Of a stretch of DNA of 64,000 nucleotides, positions 36,330-48,446 are shown one piece after another. Source of the stretch: Takakia lepidozioides (taxonomy: Eukaryota > Streptophyta > Takakiopsida > Takakiales > Takakiaceae); the NCBI GenBank assembly GCA_030704615.1, contig CM060731.1:73204756-73268755 (forward strand), read 5' to 3'. Every line of letters begins with the position of its first letter. Within the stretch, counting starts at the first letter, position 1. The notes under the pieces were generated by a model. That model was not told the DNA's origin. It was given only the letters and a program-made list of their open reading frames with translations, and made no database searches. Position numbers and translations under genes: made by a program.

Positions 36330-36390
36330 AAAGCCATCCATGCCCATCCCATGCCCATCCATGCCCATCCCATGCCCATCCATACGCCCG
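36330..36390 (-). repeat. GGGCATGGAT minisatellite in the leader of Alfin B
   Basis: On the minus strand, tandem 'gatgggcatg' units, more regular and longer than in copy A (6797-6840). Confidence 0.75.
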
Positions 36391-38562
36391 TACACCGGTC
36401 AGCGTAACGCGACCACACTTTGAACGGGGCGCTTTCGCCTTCCCTCCACTATGTATCGCCACAATACTCCAGTTTTGGTAGGGAGTCCAAATAAGCTGCG
36501 AATAAAGGGATAGCCAAAGTTGGAGAAAATCGACCCCCGAAGTGGCGATTGAGGACCCGAGTTCGAACCCGAGGAGGGTTGCAAAAGGAACGGCGGGGGT
36601 TAGTGACCCGTGCGTCGCTTTTTCAGGCCATGTTCGGCATCTCTTCATCGTACCGTCCATCCCGATAATCCAACGGTTTTTCGTCTCCGGGCCAGCAGAC
36701 CTACCCTAGCTGGGAACCCTACCGCATGCATCGGCATGCCATGGCATGCCGGCACCGTCATCGCATTCAAAAATAGTTGGAGCTCGTCGTCCTGGATTGG
36801 CAATGCTCGAATTGGAAACAGAGGAGCAAGCAATCGCTTCAACTGTTTTACAGAGGAATTCTGCCTGCGGCACCGTGCTTGCACCGTCTGTTTCTGTATC
36901 TGTATATCTCTCGACATTTCGAGGTTTTCGTTGTGTGTCTCTCTCCGTAATTCTAGTCTGGTTGGTTGCCTCAGTTTTTCACGATCGGCACAGGGAGTAG
37001 GTGGTATGATGGAGGATCGTGGATGAGAGAGCGTGAAGAAATCCACATGGCCAGATAAATCTGGCCATGTAGATGACGTGGAAGCGATGTAGAGGAGGAA
37101 GGAAATTGTAGGAGACAAATTCTGTTCGCAATTCCGAAGGTTGTGTCTTCTTCCACAAGCAAGCGCATTCCGCTTCTGTATGCCCATCTTCGGGAACTTC
37201 TACTATCGCGCCTTCCACCCTTGAAGCGCCCTGTGTTACTTGCATTCTTGCAGTAGAATGAGCGTGCTCGCCGCCGCAGCTGCACATTTGTTGTTCAACT
37301 GCCAGGGCCAGACCCTGGGGAAAGAACGGGGATCAGGCCATGTTGCTATCGTCAGCGGTCGTCAGGCGCAGGCATGGATCAGAGGTTACTCGGCAAACTT
37401 GGATTTTGAGTAGACGCATTGCGGTTCTTTTCTTTGCGTTCTTTCTGTTGGGGACACATCAAGGCGTCACTACTGATGACATCCTAACGGAACAGGGGAA
37501 ATTAACATTCCACTTTCGAAGCCATCGGTCGACCTGCCAACGGTCATACGCGGGGTCTTGCTAGTTTTACCTCTCGAAGCTCTCAATCGTCGCCTCCATG
37601 GACAGACTTTTATACGCAGCACACTGTAAGTTCGAACACGTCTTCTTTTCTCATGCACATATCCTGCACTTGCAGAACTCCTCCTTCTGCACAAACTGAA
37701 ACTCCCCTCTACTATTCGCAATTTCTCGACGTCTCTCTGCTGCAGTGGCTGAGCAAAATCGCAGCGATTGTGGTGCCATCGGCGATGTGCTGAGCTCCAG
37801 AAACTCTACTCAGAGTCTGCGAAGCAAATTCACATGACAATGTTTCCGTTGCTTCTTCACAGAACGACGAGCGAGCAGCTTCGTGATGCGTGCATGATCC
37901 CATCAATGCAGATAGGCCTGATTATATATATATGTATTATACCAAATACAGTTTAGATACTGCCTGACTACTTTGTGCCCGGGTGGTGTAAGTAGTAGGT
38001 ACCTACCAGGTAGAGGTAGGTGGGCGGTAGGTATGTGTTGAAGATACGGGTGTGTAATACGGTGAGAGTAAGTATAGCCGCTGGCGATTGGGCAAACCCT
38101 AGTTTGGATTGGAACCTGGAATCGACGGCTGCGAGGCAGTCTAGAGGATTCCGCGAGATCCCTGTGCTTCAAATATGGGAGCGCGACGAAGAGCGACGGT
38201 GGTCAGACGACGGCTCGCGCCTCAGCTCCACACCAGCGATTGCAGAGCGGGAGGAGGATCGCAGAGCGCGATTGCTTGCACCAGCCTTGCTGATCTCAGT
38301 TGCTGTGCTGAGGAGGCTTGATCGGGCTTGGAATTGCTTTTTCCCAGGGGAAAAACAAGGTGGAGGAGAGGAGGGAGGGGCTGGAAGGCTACCACAGGTG
38401 TTTGGGGAGTTTTGCTGCTCTTGACACTCGCTGGGGGCGCCGGGACAAGAGGTAGTAGGCGTAGGGGATTCAGTGGGATCAAGAGGGAGAAAGATTGACG
38501 AGAAGAGGGAAAGCGGGAGGAAGAGAGGAAGGAACTGGTTTTGCAGCGGGAAGGAGAAGGAT
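36391..38562. other. Region between Alfin B and RRN3
   Basis: No supported gene. A 74-codon + frame at 37340-37564 has a hydrophobic segment, but no continuing exon could be found. A GA/AG-rich leader of RRN3 lies at 38330-38560. Confidence 0.35.
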
Positions 38563-41500
38563 ATGGGAATGGAGGTTGCAGATGGGGTGACGAAGAGGCT
38601 TGGTGAGGAGGGAGTGAGCGACGAGGAGCTGGTGGCGATAGCTCGGTCTTGGGTGCTTCGAGCTCTCACCTCGGTGTCAAAAGGAGACAGAGGTCATTAT
38701 AACAAATTAGTGTCCGATGTAAGAGATGTTCGCCTGAATGATCCAGCAAGTGAATCCGCTCTCGCGCTAAGAATCAAGGCCCTATCCCAGAACGTTTCTT
38801 TCATCGATGAGAATGTACACCAGGTCTTGCTCAACCAATTGTTAGGAATGAGTTTCTGGCTGTATACCGACGAAGTTGTTGGCTCTCTGATGTCCTTAGT
38901 TGTCAATCTTGCAACTGCAAACGGCAGCTGCGTTGCACAATGCCTGGATGTGCTGGTACGGAATTTCTTGCCACCGTCCTGCGGTTTGCCCGCCTTCCTT
39001 GATTCGTTGAGCAGGACTAGGATGATGATGGGGTTGATGAGCATGGACAATTTGCGGATGCAATCTGCTGAGCATGTGTCCAAAAAAGATGCGGTATGTT
39101 ATTTCTTTCTCTCACACTCGCCCTCCCCTTACTATATATTGTATCCTCCCGCTTTTGGTCGCACTCCCTGTGTTCTGTTTCCATGAGATATTCGTAATGT
39201 AGCTTTTGACATTTTCAGCATTAACACCTTGCAGTAAATAGAGTCTCTGAACTATGAAGTAGGAAACATAGATGTATACGTTGGAGGCGGTGAGGGGGGG
39301 AGGGTAGTCTAGTGGAAGAAAGTTCAGGGTTTCTATTTAAATGGAAAAGTTGCCAAGTTCTTTGTATGTCAAGACTTCGATGTTACCAGTTGGACTGATA
39401 GTAAGGCAGCTGTGGTGAAATAATGTGTGTGAGGTTGATCAAAACTGCAGCCAGTGGCTTGGCATCAGCTAAGTTGCTCTGGTATTCCCTGCACTTTTAG
39501 GTTCCACGCTCAGAGCTGTCTCGCTCTGAACAAGGCTTTGAATGGACAGCAATTCCTCTCTGAGACACACATACTGGCCATAGCTCCTCAGGCACAAGCA
39601 GGCACCAAAAAGGAAGGAAGTCCAGTTTAGCGAGTTCCTGCAGGTGAAGTAGAGAGGCCTGTGTAGACACACGCTAACTATGAGGGGTAAATGAGCCCCT
39701 CAGTCTTTTGAATTTTGGACTCCAGAAAACATTCCAAGGTCGAATTCTGTCTCTGCGGTAAGCTGTGCAAGTGAGAATGAATGTGTATACGCCTTCAACA
39801 TCCCCCATGGTGCAGTATGTGGAGTTTTATCTACGATTTACTGGTACTCTATGTGGCCGCCTCGCTGGACCAGACCTGTTTGGGTAGGCATGCTGAGCCT
39901 AGTCATGGAGCCTCGAGGTAATGGCTGCTTACAAGTGCATACAGACAAGTGTTCCCACTGTCTGGGACCTTGACATAGGTACAGCCGGCGATCTCAATTG
40001 GCATCATCACAACTCGCAAGCTTTTCCTTGTTGAGCAGTGTAGTATAATACTTACCATGCAAGACATTTTGTTAGTATTTTGCACTAGGTTTCAGATTAT
40101 TGCTCGAATGGGTATATGTGAGGTCACCAAGAGCTGTCAGTTGTACTGTAGTTGAGCCTCATTACATGCTTTCACATCAATGTCATGGATCGGATCGGCT
40201 CAACGGCATTCTAAATTTGTTTTCTATGAAGGTGCAACTCAGAAGAGTTGTACTTATATTTTAGTGCTGATTCATGGTCTCAATGTATACTTGATGATGA
40301 GACCAGCACAGCCACTCAACACTGTAGGTGAACACATGGCTTATGTGGCTGCAATTGCAGTGGCAATCACGCACAACAGAGGAAGAGAGGGTTTCAGCTG
40401 TTAAATTGAGATTGCTTGCTACTGGTCAGTGGTAAGTAGGAAATCGTGGTGTTGGGTCTCTGCTGTTAATCAGCAGACTTGGGGCACCCTCTCTGATTAC
40501 ATGATGGCCAGGAGAGAGTGGAGGGATGTATGCCTATGCCTTGCATTCCAAGGAGGGAGCACACGACTTCACTCTCGTGGCTCGAGACATACACTCTCAG
40601 AGGGAGGGAGGTAGCTTTTAGAGAATGGTTTACTGGGGTATTATTTTCACCTACTATAAATTGATTTTAGTAGTATCTTCGGACACACAAGCTTACATTT
40701 GAAGATGCTTTTTTAAGTTAGTGTAATGCATGAGTGCCTTGTTCTAAGACCGTGTTATCTCCCTTTTTGGCATTGGACCACTCAGCTGGGGGTGCTAGTG
40801 TCATTCTTGACAATCTAGTGTATCCTGTCTCATAAGTATCATAGAGCCTGCAACAGTGCCTCCGAAAGTGTATTGTTATGACAGCTAATTGCCAATAAAC
40901 CTTTTCATCGTTTTTCAATGGATTCTGTTATTTGCTGATGTCACGTTCACACTGATGCAGGTCTTGGGCCCCCTTCATTCAGCTATGCACCAGATTGCAG
41001 AGCTTGTGCCCACGGCAGCATTTCGTCTGCAGCGGATTATTGTGCAGAAAATGCCACACAGAACAAGTGAGAAGCAGTGGATGGCCCTATATTTTGAGAG
41101 CATGTTGAGATTGGAAAGTAGCCCACTCGGAAGGGCCATGGGGGGCCAGATGTTAATGGCAATTGTGGACCGTCTGATTGAGATTGATGTAGAGATACGG
41201 TGGGAGGATATTTTGAAGGAGGATGAGAGCAACAAAGTTTTCATGTTCCACATGAATCTTGAGGATGACACCACTGTTGGAGAGAAAGAAGGTGATGATG
41301 GTGTTTGTCTTGCTGACTCAACGGGCCCTGGCAGCGAGGCCAAGCTTCAGCATGGACTAGTGGCTGCCTGGCCACCACAGAAAGGAGAATTGCCAACACT
41401 TGATGAAATGGCTGACAAGATGGATCTGATGATGGACATGACCTTTGAGCACTTGCAGATGTGTGCTAAACGGGCTGATAGTCACCAGGTGTTTGAGGCA

Positions 41501-42574
41501 TTGGTTCGGTCCTTCCAATCAACAATATTGGACACTTACAAGTCCAAATTCACCCAGTTTCTGATTTTCTATATGTGCTCCCTTGCTCCCACTACATGGG
41601 CTGGTAGCTTTGCTTCCCTCCTTTGTGAAATCTTTCTCTCCAAGTCACGTCCTCCCAACACTCGGATGTCTGCAGCTGCCTACCTTGCAAGCTATCTGGC
41701 TCGAGCAATTTATTTGCCTCAATCAGTGATACTGGATTCCACCAGGCGTGTGCTGGATTGGTGTGTATCTTATGCTCAGTTGTCTGATGATAGAAGGAAT
41801 CCTACCATGTGCACCGCAGATCCGGTGGTACATGCGGTCTTCTATTCTGCATGCCAGGCAGTGATGTATGTGCTGTGCTTCAGATTAAGGGGACTTACAG
41901 AGGACCTCGCACAGAAAGGTGCATTGCGTACGCTACCATTGCAGGAGCTGGTGGAGCATCATCTGAATCCATTGGGCTTTTGCTTACCGTCAGTGGTTGA
42001 AGAGTTTGTGAAGCAGGCAAGTATAGCTCAGCTGATAGATTGCAGGGCATGGGAAGACTTCAGGGACATGGTCAGGGCACAGTCTGCAGGCTCTTTTGGG
42101 GGAGAAGGCAGGCTTGACATGTTCTTTCCATTTGACCCCTATCTACTGAGGCAGTCCGAGAGGTTCATCCGACCAAATTTCATTCACTGGTCATCGGTTG
42201 AACCCCCAGATAGGCAGGAAGACAATTCTGACCAAGAATATGCTGATATTTCTGCAAAGTCTTCAGAACCAAGCTCCTCCTGGGAAGACGATGCAATCTC
42301 CATGCACCGAGATATGGCACACTCGCCAGAGTCTGCTGTGGGCAGCTTAGATGAGGTGTTTGGCGAAGACGATGAGATGGGTAGGCATGGTAGAGAACAG
42401 CCTGTAAGGCCAGGGAGGTTCTATCAGGGAAGGTTTGAACCTAGTAGTTTTAACAGCAATGATGGAGGGTTGGTGGATTCTTTCTTGGACCATATGTCTT
42501 ATACACCACCTCGGGAACTTCCTAGACTGCCTGCTATGCTCCCCCCAACACTTCCTCCTTTCTTGTTACGATAG
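38563..42574 (+). CDS. RRN3: RNA polymerase I initiation factor RRN3 (TIF-IA)
   Basis: Two exons, 38563-39093 and 40961-42574 (phase 0), give 714 aa with one 1,867-bp intron. The first 177 residues hold an N-terminal helical part ('VDELV'-like acidic helices, 'LNQLLGMSFWLYTDEVVGSL'). The second exon continues 'VLGPLHSAMHQIAELVP' and 'FESMLRLESSPLGRAMGGQM', then the HEAT-like body. An acidic insert ('EDDTTVGEKEGDDG') follows, then the family signature 'FFPFDPYLLRQSERFIRPNF' (about residue 564) and an acidic, Ser-rich tail. RRN3 bridges Pol I and the core promoter factor for rRNA gene transcription. The ATG at 38563 is the first in frame; upstream codons in this frame have no ATG. Intact. Confidence 0.92.
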
Positions 42575-43559
42575 ACACTACTATACTCGATGAGGAATTC
42601 TGGCCAGTAAAATAAACACCCGTCTCTTTTCTGTCTGTTTCAAAAATTGATTGGTGGAATATTTGATGGAATGCTGCACGCAATTGCTTCACTTTGGAAG
42701 GTAATAAGTGTTCTAATCCAGGACTGGAGTGATACCTTTAACACCTAAAAGGGCCTTCCAGCAAGATAGATGAACACTGCATTCACAGTAACAGTGTATT
42801 AGAGATCTTATATGTAAGAACCCAATGGAATGGAATTGACTTTCAAAGATAAGAATATTGTTATCAGCAGCATGCAGGTGGTATGATCAGCCCTGGAAAC
42901 TGGGTCTTTACTGTTCTGTCATCCCCTACACAGTTACTGGCTGGAGACAGGTCTAGTCTGGATGGACCTCATGCCAGGCTGCCAGGCAGGCAATTCCAAC
43001 TGCCTACCAAGAGATTGGTGATTTAGAGGCCTTCACCTTCTAAATTGAAGTTAATGATGCTTCTCAGTCATAGAGCAGTTCTTGCTAGTGTATTCAATCT
43101 ACTTCAAGTTGAATACTACCAAAGAAAGTCTCTCCAGCACTCCAAGGTAATAGATGGCAATGGGATCTGGGCTTGGGTGATTCTGGCACTTAAAAAGCAT
43201 TCAACAGGAAATCTGGAAGGCCAGAACCGAACTTCTTGGCAGAGCCCAGTCCACTGCTGGATGATAGTAGGAACACATACAATTTCTAACATACCCAGTC
43301 TCCCCAAAATTGTCAGGGACCTCCAAGCATCCATCCTTCTTACATGCGAAGTTCCTGAAACTTCTGCATCAATCCATTCGTCCTCACAATCAGCAGACAC
43401 TGCATCTGCAAATAAAACTTTCCGTGACTTCACTGCTGCTGGTCAACTCATGTGAAAACCACCATGGCCTGCTTTCTGCAGTACATTCAGCGACTGAAAA
43501 CATGATTAGGCCTTTCTTTTCCACCCTCTGAATTTGAAGAGACCCAAGCCCCTTCATCA
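42575..43559. other. 3' flank of RRN3, no gene seen
   Basis: Contains the RRN3 3' UTR. No supported coding sequence. Confidence 0.4.
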
Positions 43560-43907
43560 CTTCCAGAATGGGTGGGGTTACGGACATGGATGATGCATCT
43601 CCTAGAACAACTGTCCGCCCAACAAGTTTTGACATGTACTTGGTCCTGTGTTGCAGTCACCACAACCTTAAGGGTCTTGAGAACATGGGGACGTGTCCCA
43701 GGGGGAGTGCTGATAAGCCCAAAGCAATGGCCAGCTGCTCACTCTGAGGGAATTCTTTTGAGCTCCTCTACATGAAGTGTGCCCAGTACGTGCCCTGCCT
43801 TCATCCACCCACATAATCTCCTTAGTTCAGCATGGATTCCAGATGTATGCACCCAGTTATCAACCTCCATGCGGCTGCGCTGCCATTTCTTCCTGAGAGG
43901 TCCTCCC
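43560..43907 (-). pseudogene. Fossil E+/DYW deaminase tail of the PPR gene
   Basis: Directly downstream (minus strand) of the PPR stop, the remains of a DYW module can be read in shifting frames. First comes 'MEVDNWVHTSGIHAELRRL' with 'WMKAGHVLGTLHVEELKR', then 'SEQLAIALGLISTPPGT', then 'SKLVGRTVVLGDASS'. These match, in order, the E+ linker, the 'SEKLAIAFGL.ST..GT' block and the 'GR.I.VRD..R' block of DYW domains. Key deaminase residues such as the His and the Cys-x2-Cys in 'DCH' are not preserved. The PPR gene therefore once ended in a full E-DYW C-to-U editing domain. Confidence 0.75.
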
Positions 43908-46900
43908 TCATTTTCTCTGTGTATCCCACTTGAGCATCAATTGTGCCACACGTTCTGCCACCTCAACATCACCATGAATTCTGCAGGCACCAAGCAAGGC
44001 CCCCCACACCTGAGCATCCGGTACAACTGGCATTCGGTCAATGAGTTCTTCTGCAACGTCCAATTGCCCTGCACGGCCAAGAAGGTCCACCATGCAGCCA
44101 AAATGCTCCACTGTGGGAGTAAGGCAATCATCAGAACACATGGAATCAAAGTAGTGACAGGCCTCATCCACCAGGCCCACATGGCTACATGCAGAGAGAA
44201 CACACACAAAGGTGATATCGTCTGGCTTCAAGCCTTCCTGTTGCATTTGTTCAAACAGTTGCAGGGCCTCCCTAGCACAACCATGCTGACCATATCCCGC
44301 AATCATCGCATTCCATGACACCACATTTCGTTGAGCCATACTATCGAACACTTGACGTGCATCCTCTACACTACCACATTTTGCATACATATCAGCAAGG
44401 GCCGTCGCCAGAATCACATCTGGTGCAATCCCAGCTTGCATGATGTCAGCATGTACCTTTTTGCCTTTTTCTAGGGCTGCCAGACTGGCACATGCATTGA
44501 GAACGCCGATGAATGTGACCTTGTCAGGCAGCACCCCTTCCTGTATCATTTGCTTATACATCTCAAAAGCCTCCATAGCAAACCCATGCTGAGCATATCC
44601 TGCAATCATCGCATTCCATGACACAACATCTCGTTGAGCCATGTTATCGAAAACTTGACGTGCCTCCTTGACACTACCACATTTGGCATACATGTCAGCA
44701 AGGGCTGTCTCCACCATTATATCTCGGACTATTCCAGTTTTGTTGATGTCAGCATGAACCTTTTGGCCTTTATCCAGGGCTCCCAGGCTGGCACATGCAT
44801 TGAGAACAGATATGAAGGTGACCTTGTCAGGTGTCACCCCTTCCAGTATCATTTGCTCATACATCTTGAAAGCCTCCCCACCACAACCATGTTGACCATA
44901 TCCTGTGATCATCGTACTCCAAGCGACCACATCTCGTTGAGCCATATTGTCGAACACTTCACGTGCATCCTTTATACTCCCGCATTTGGCATACATGTCA
45001 GTAAGGGCAGTCTCCAGCATGATATCTGCTGCAAATCCACTTTTGATCATATGAGCATGAACCTCTTTGCCCTGTTCCAGGACCCCTAGGCTGGCACACA
45101 CATTGAGCATGCAAATGAACGTGACCCTGTCAGGTGTCACCCCCTCCCCTATCATTTCTTCATATGTCTTGAAAGCATCTCCATGAAACCCATGCTGAGC
45201 ATATCCTGCAATCAATGCACTCCATGAGGAAGCAGGCCGTTGAGCCATATTGTTGAACACTAGACATGCATCTTTCATGCTCCTGCATTTGGCATACATG
45301 TCAACAAGGGATGTCTCGAGTATAATATCTTGCACGATTCCAGACTTGACGATGTCAGCATGGATCTCTTTGCCCTTTTCCAGTACTCCTAAGTTGCCAC
45401 ATGCATGGAGAATGCAAGTGAATGTGACCCTGTCAGGAGTCAACCCATTCTGTAGCATTTGCTCATACATTTCAAAAGCCTCCATAGAACAACCATGTTG
45501 AGCATATCCTGTGATAATAGTGCTCCATGAGACCACATCTCGTTTAGCCATCTTGTTGAAAACTTGACACGCTTCCTTCATGCTCCCACATTTGGCATAC
45601 ATGTGAACAAGGGCATTCTCCAAATTGATATATGGGGCAATTCCAGCTTTGATGATATCAGCTTGGACCTCTTTACCCTTTTGCAGGTCTCCGAGGGCTG
45701 CGCACACATTTAGGATGCAAATGAATGTGACCTTGTCAGGCATCACCCCTTCCTGTTGCATCTGCTCATACATTTTGAAAGCATCCCTACCACCATCACA
45801 TGCATGCTGAGCATATCCTGTGATCATGGCATTCCATGAGACCACATTTCGTTGAGCTATATTTACAAACACTTGATGCGCATCACTCATGCTCCCACAC
45901 TTGGCATACATATCAATGAGGGTATTCTCCAAATTTACATATGGTGCAATTCCAGATTTGATTATTTCAGCATGGACCTCTTTGCCCTTCTCCAGGGCTC
46001 GTAAGCTGGCACATGCATTGAGAACACAAATGAATGTGATTCTGTCGGGCTCGACCCCTTCCCGGTGCATTTGATCATAGATATCAAAAGCCTCCCTGCC
46101 ACGTCCATGCTGAGCATATCCTGTGATCATGGCATTCCATGAGACCACATCTCGTTTAACCATATTGCTGAACACTTCATGTGCATCCTTCATGCTCCCA
46201 CATTTTGCATACATGTCAGCAAGGGCAGTCTCCAGAATGATGTCTAGAGCGATTCCAGCTTTCATGATGTCCGCATGGACCTCTTTGACCTTGTCCAAGG
46301 TTCCTAGCCTAGCACACGCATTAAGAACAAAAATGAAGGTGAGCCTGTCAGGCTTCACTCCCTCTTGTTGCATTTGCTCATACATCTCAAAAGCCTCCCT
46401 GCCACATTGCTGCTGAGCATATCCTGCAATCATAGCATTCCATGAGACTACATTCCGTTGAGCCATAGAGTCAAACACCTCATGTGCATCATTCATGCTG
46501 CCACATTTGGCATACATGTCAGCAAGGGCGGTCGCTAGAATCATGTCAAGCACAATTCCAGCTTTGATGATGTGAGCATGGATCTCCTTCCCCTTTTCCA
46601 GGTCTGCTAGGCTGGCACACGCATTGAGAACACACGTGAATGTGATCCTGTCGGGCATCAAGCCATCCCATTGCATTTGCTCATAGAGCTTGCAAGCCTC
46701 CCTACCACCAGCATGCTTGGCATATCCTGTTATCATTGTGTTCCATGTAAACCTATCTCGTTCTGGCATTTTGTCAAACACTTGCCGTGCATCTCCGACA
46801 CTTCCACACTTGGCATACATGTTAACAAGGGTGTTGAGTACAAAGATGTTGGGCCTGATTTCATTCTGGATAATGTGAGCGTGCACCTGCTTTCCTGCTG

Positions 46901-47132
46901 CTAGGTCCTTCCTTTTGATGCACTCCTGCAAGAGAGAGACACAAGTAGTGGAATCTGCCGAAATGCCTCGTTCATTCAAAATATGCAGCACCTCTTTCAG
47001 TCGTCCTGCCTTACATAGTGCCCTCAAATCCACCCAATTGCTGGAAGAGTTGCTGATTCCATCTCTTCTTTCGAAAGCAGAAGTGACGGTGGAGGTGCCT
47101 GATTCAGAAGACTGAAGTTGACTTAACATCAT
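43908..47132 (-). CDS. PLS-class pentatricopeptide repeat protein, E domain truncated
   Basis: One uninterrupted exon of 1,074 codons. After a short Ser-rich N-terminus without an obvious targeting signal, PPR repeats run nearly end to end. There are nine 'MYAKC' S-type motifs spaced about 100 residues apart, each with an L-type 'LNACASL..LEKGKE.HA' and a P-type 'WNAMI.GYAQHG' unit, so about 28 repeats. The protein ends 'GALLGACRIHGDVEVAERVA' and then a stop, early in the E motif. Such proteins bind organellar RNA sequence-specifically; with the DYW tail decayed it could still recruit a deaminase in trans. The repeats are highly alike, suggesting recent internal duplication. ATG 47132 is the first in frame. 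Confidence 0.9.
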   Translation of the reverse strand: MMLSQLQSSESGTSTVTSAFERRDGISNSSSNWVDLRALCKAGRLKEVLHILNERGISADSTTCVSLLQECIKRKDLAAGKQVHAHIIQNEIRPNIFVLNTLVNMYAKCGSVGDARQVFDKMPERDRFTWNTMITGYAKHAGGREACKLYEQMQWDGLMPDRITFTCVLNACASLADLEKGKEIHAHIIKAGIVLDMILATALADMYAKCGSMNDAHEVFDSMAQRNVVSWNAMIAGYAQQQCGREAFEMYEQMQQEGVKPDRLTFIFVLNACARLGTLDKVKEVHADIMKAGIALDIILETALADMYAKCGSMKDAHEVFSNMVKRDVVSWNAMITGYAQHGRGREAFDIYDQMHREGVEPDRITFICVLNACASLRALEKGKEVHAEIIKSGIAPYVNLENTLIDMYAKCGSMSDAHQVFVNIAQRNVVSWNAMITGYAQHACDGGRDAFKMYEQMQQEGVMPDKVTFICILNVCAALGDLQKGKEVQADIIKAGIAPYINLENALVHMYAKCGSMKEACQVFNKMAKRDVVSWSTIITGYAQHGCSMEAFEMYEQMLQNGLTPDRVTFTCILHACGNLGVLEKGKEIHADIVKSGIVQDIILETSLVDMYAKCRSMKDACLVFNNMAQRPASSWSALIAGYAQHGFHGDAFKTYEEMIGEGVTPDRVTFICMLNVCASLGVLEQGKEVHAHMIKSGFAADIMLETALTDMYAKCGSIKDAREVFDNMAQRDVVAWSTMITGYGQHGCGGEAFKMYEQMILEGVTPDKVTFISVLNACASLGALDKGQKVHADINKTGIVRDIMVETALADMYAKCGSVKEARQVFDNMAQRDVVSWNAMIAGYAQHGFAMEAFEMYKQMIQEGVLPDKVTFIGVLNACASLAALEKGKKVHADIMQAGIAPDVILATALADMYAKCGSVEDARQVFDSMAQRNVVSWNAMIAGYGQHGCAREALQLFEQMQQEGLKPDDITFVCVLSACSHVGLVDEACHYFDSMCSDDCLTPTVEHFGCMVDLLGRAGQLDVAEELIDRMPVVPDAQVWGALLGACRIHGDVEVAERVAQLMLKWDTQRK

Positions 47133-48446
47133 CCTGCATGACTCAAAACTCTTATGTTACAGACCTTCCCCTCAAACTCAGATAATATTTCTCAAGGTCC
47201 AAGAGATTTCAAAGCAAGCTCTCTACATGATGACAGGCTCCTTCCTACATATCAACAGCATTACAACACTATTCCAGTCACCTACTTTAAGACTCTACTA
47301 TGCCAATTCTAGCTGTTTGATTTCTGACCCTTCAATCATCCTCAAAACAATATCCATTGTGTTATTGGCCTGGAGCTCCGTGAACAGTGAAGTTAGAAGT
47401 ATCACCAGATTGTGCTCGACTCCTATATTGCTGATAGCTCGCCTTTCACGCAAGGAGGGTTCGACCAACCATCAATCCAAAGGACCTCCTTTGGGCGCTT
47501 ATGTCTGAAATCTGGTGATCTTGGGCTTTTCTATGAAAACCAACAGCGGACAGCTGAGCAACCATAGCTTCAACCACAGACAGTCTTAAACTGACCAGGC
47601 TACAACCACCCAAGCTCTGACCATCACAATGAAAAGGAACAACGTAATAGGTACATTCTTCATTGCAAGAATGTACCTATTGACTACTCATCATGAGTTT
47701 TACAAGTCCTCCGTGAGTCTAAATGACGATAGCCTCACCTTAACAAACCTGTTGTCCCACCACTGTGAAGGGTCTGAGAAGAACTCCTGCCAGAGCCGTT
47801 CGATGCTTATTGCTTGACCTGCCCGCATTAACTGTAAGAACATGACATCTTTGCCATCTTGTGAGTCTCACTCCATATTGAGCAGTGATATCAGCATAGA
47901 TCTTCAGCAGATCCCATATAAGCTGGGTGAGGATTCTACTGGAGGTTTTCCAACAATTTGGACCTCTCTCTTTCAGTGATAAATTTCTTTCTTTCTTTCT
48001 TCTTGTCACTCATGAAGTTCCTTTCTCTCTCTCTCTCTCTCCTCCTCCTCCTCTTTAGTCAGCTTCGTGGATTACATGCATGAGGCAAAGCGAAGGCAGA
48101 AGGGGTTGTAGTGTACTCTAGCATGATGTCTATGCAGGCCCTTACATCAATACTCAATTTCCCTTTACTGTGTTTCTGCACAACCCAATGGGTTTTAAGT
48201 GATGTGATTCCATACCCTGCCTCACAGCCTTCTGTAGCACCAAGATGAGATGCCATGGAATTGTAGTCTCACAAACCAAAATTGAACGACATAAAAGGAA
48301 GCGAGCTTCTCTCACGGCCTAGCTTCCACATTTCAAACTCTAGTGTTCTGAAATTGTCAACAGTATCACATTTTGACTCTTGATAAACTCTGGAAGGGTT
48401 TGCTTGATTGACAGCAGAGATAGCAAACTTGGGTTTTCCTGGCTTT
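47133..48446. other. Upstream of the PPR gene, no gene seen
   Basis: No supported coding sequence. A pyrimidine microsatellite, (TTTC)n then (CT)n then (CCT)n, lies at about 47988-48057. Confidence 0.4.

Larger units (their letters stand above)
33445..36390 (-). repeat. Right arm of the ~3-kb inverted duplication (Alfin gene B)
   Basis: Reverse complement of 6795-9775 from leader to 3' UTR. The homology covers 'attctcatccatagttta' at the inner end and the GGGCATGGAT repeat plus 'cgagttccctccttggctgc' at the outer end. The arms are convergent, and the spacer is about 23.7 kb. Confidence 0.85.

Noticed and set aside
36645-37187. Minus-strand 180-codon frame between Alfin B and RRN3
   Set aside because: No motif; arginine/serine-rich random-looking sequence.
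37340-37564. 74-codon frame with a hydrophobic segment, like a glycosyltransferase signal anchor
   Set aside because: No following exon or catalytic domain found; too weak to call.
43779-44318. Plus-strand 179-codon frame and other + frames across the PPR gene
   Set aside because: Antisense shadows of PPR repeats; the repeated composition keeps opposite frames open.
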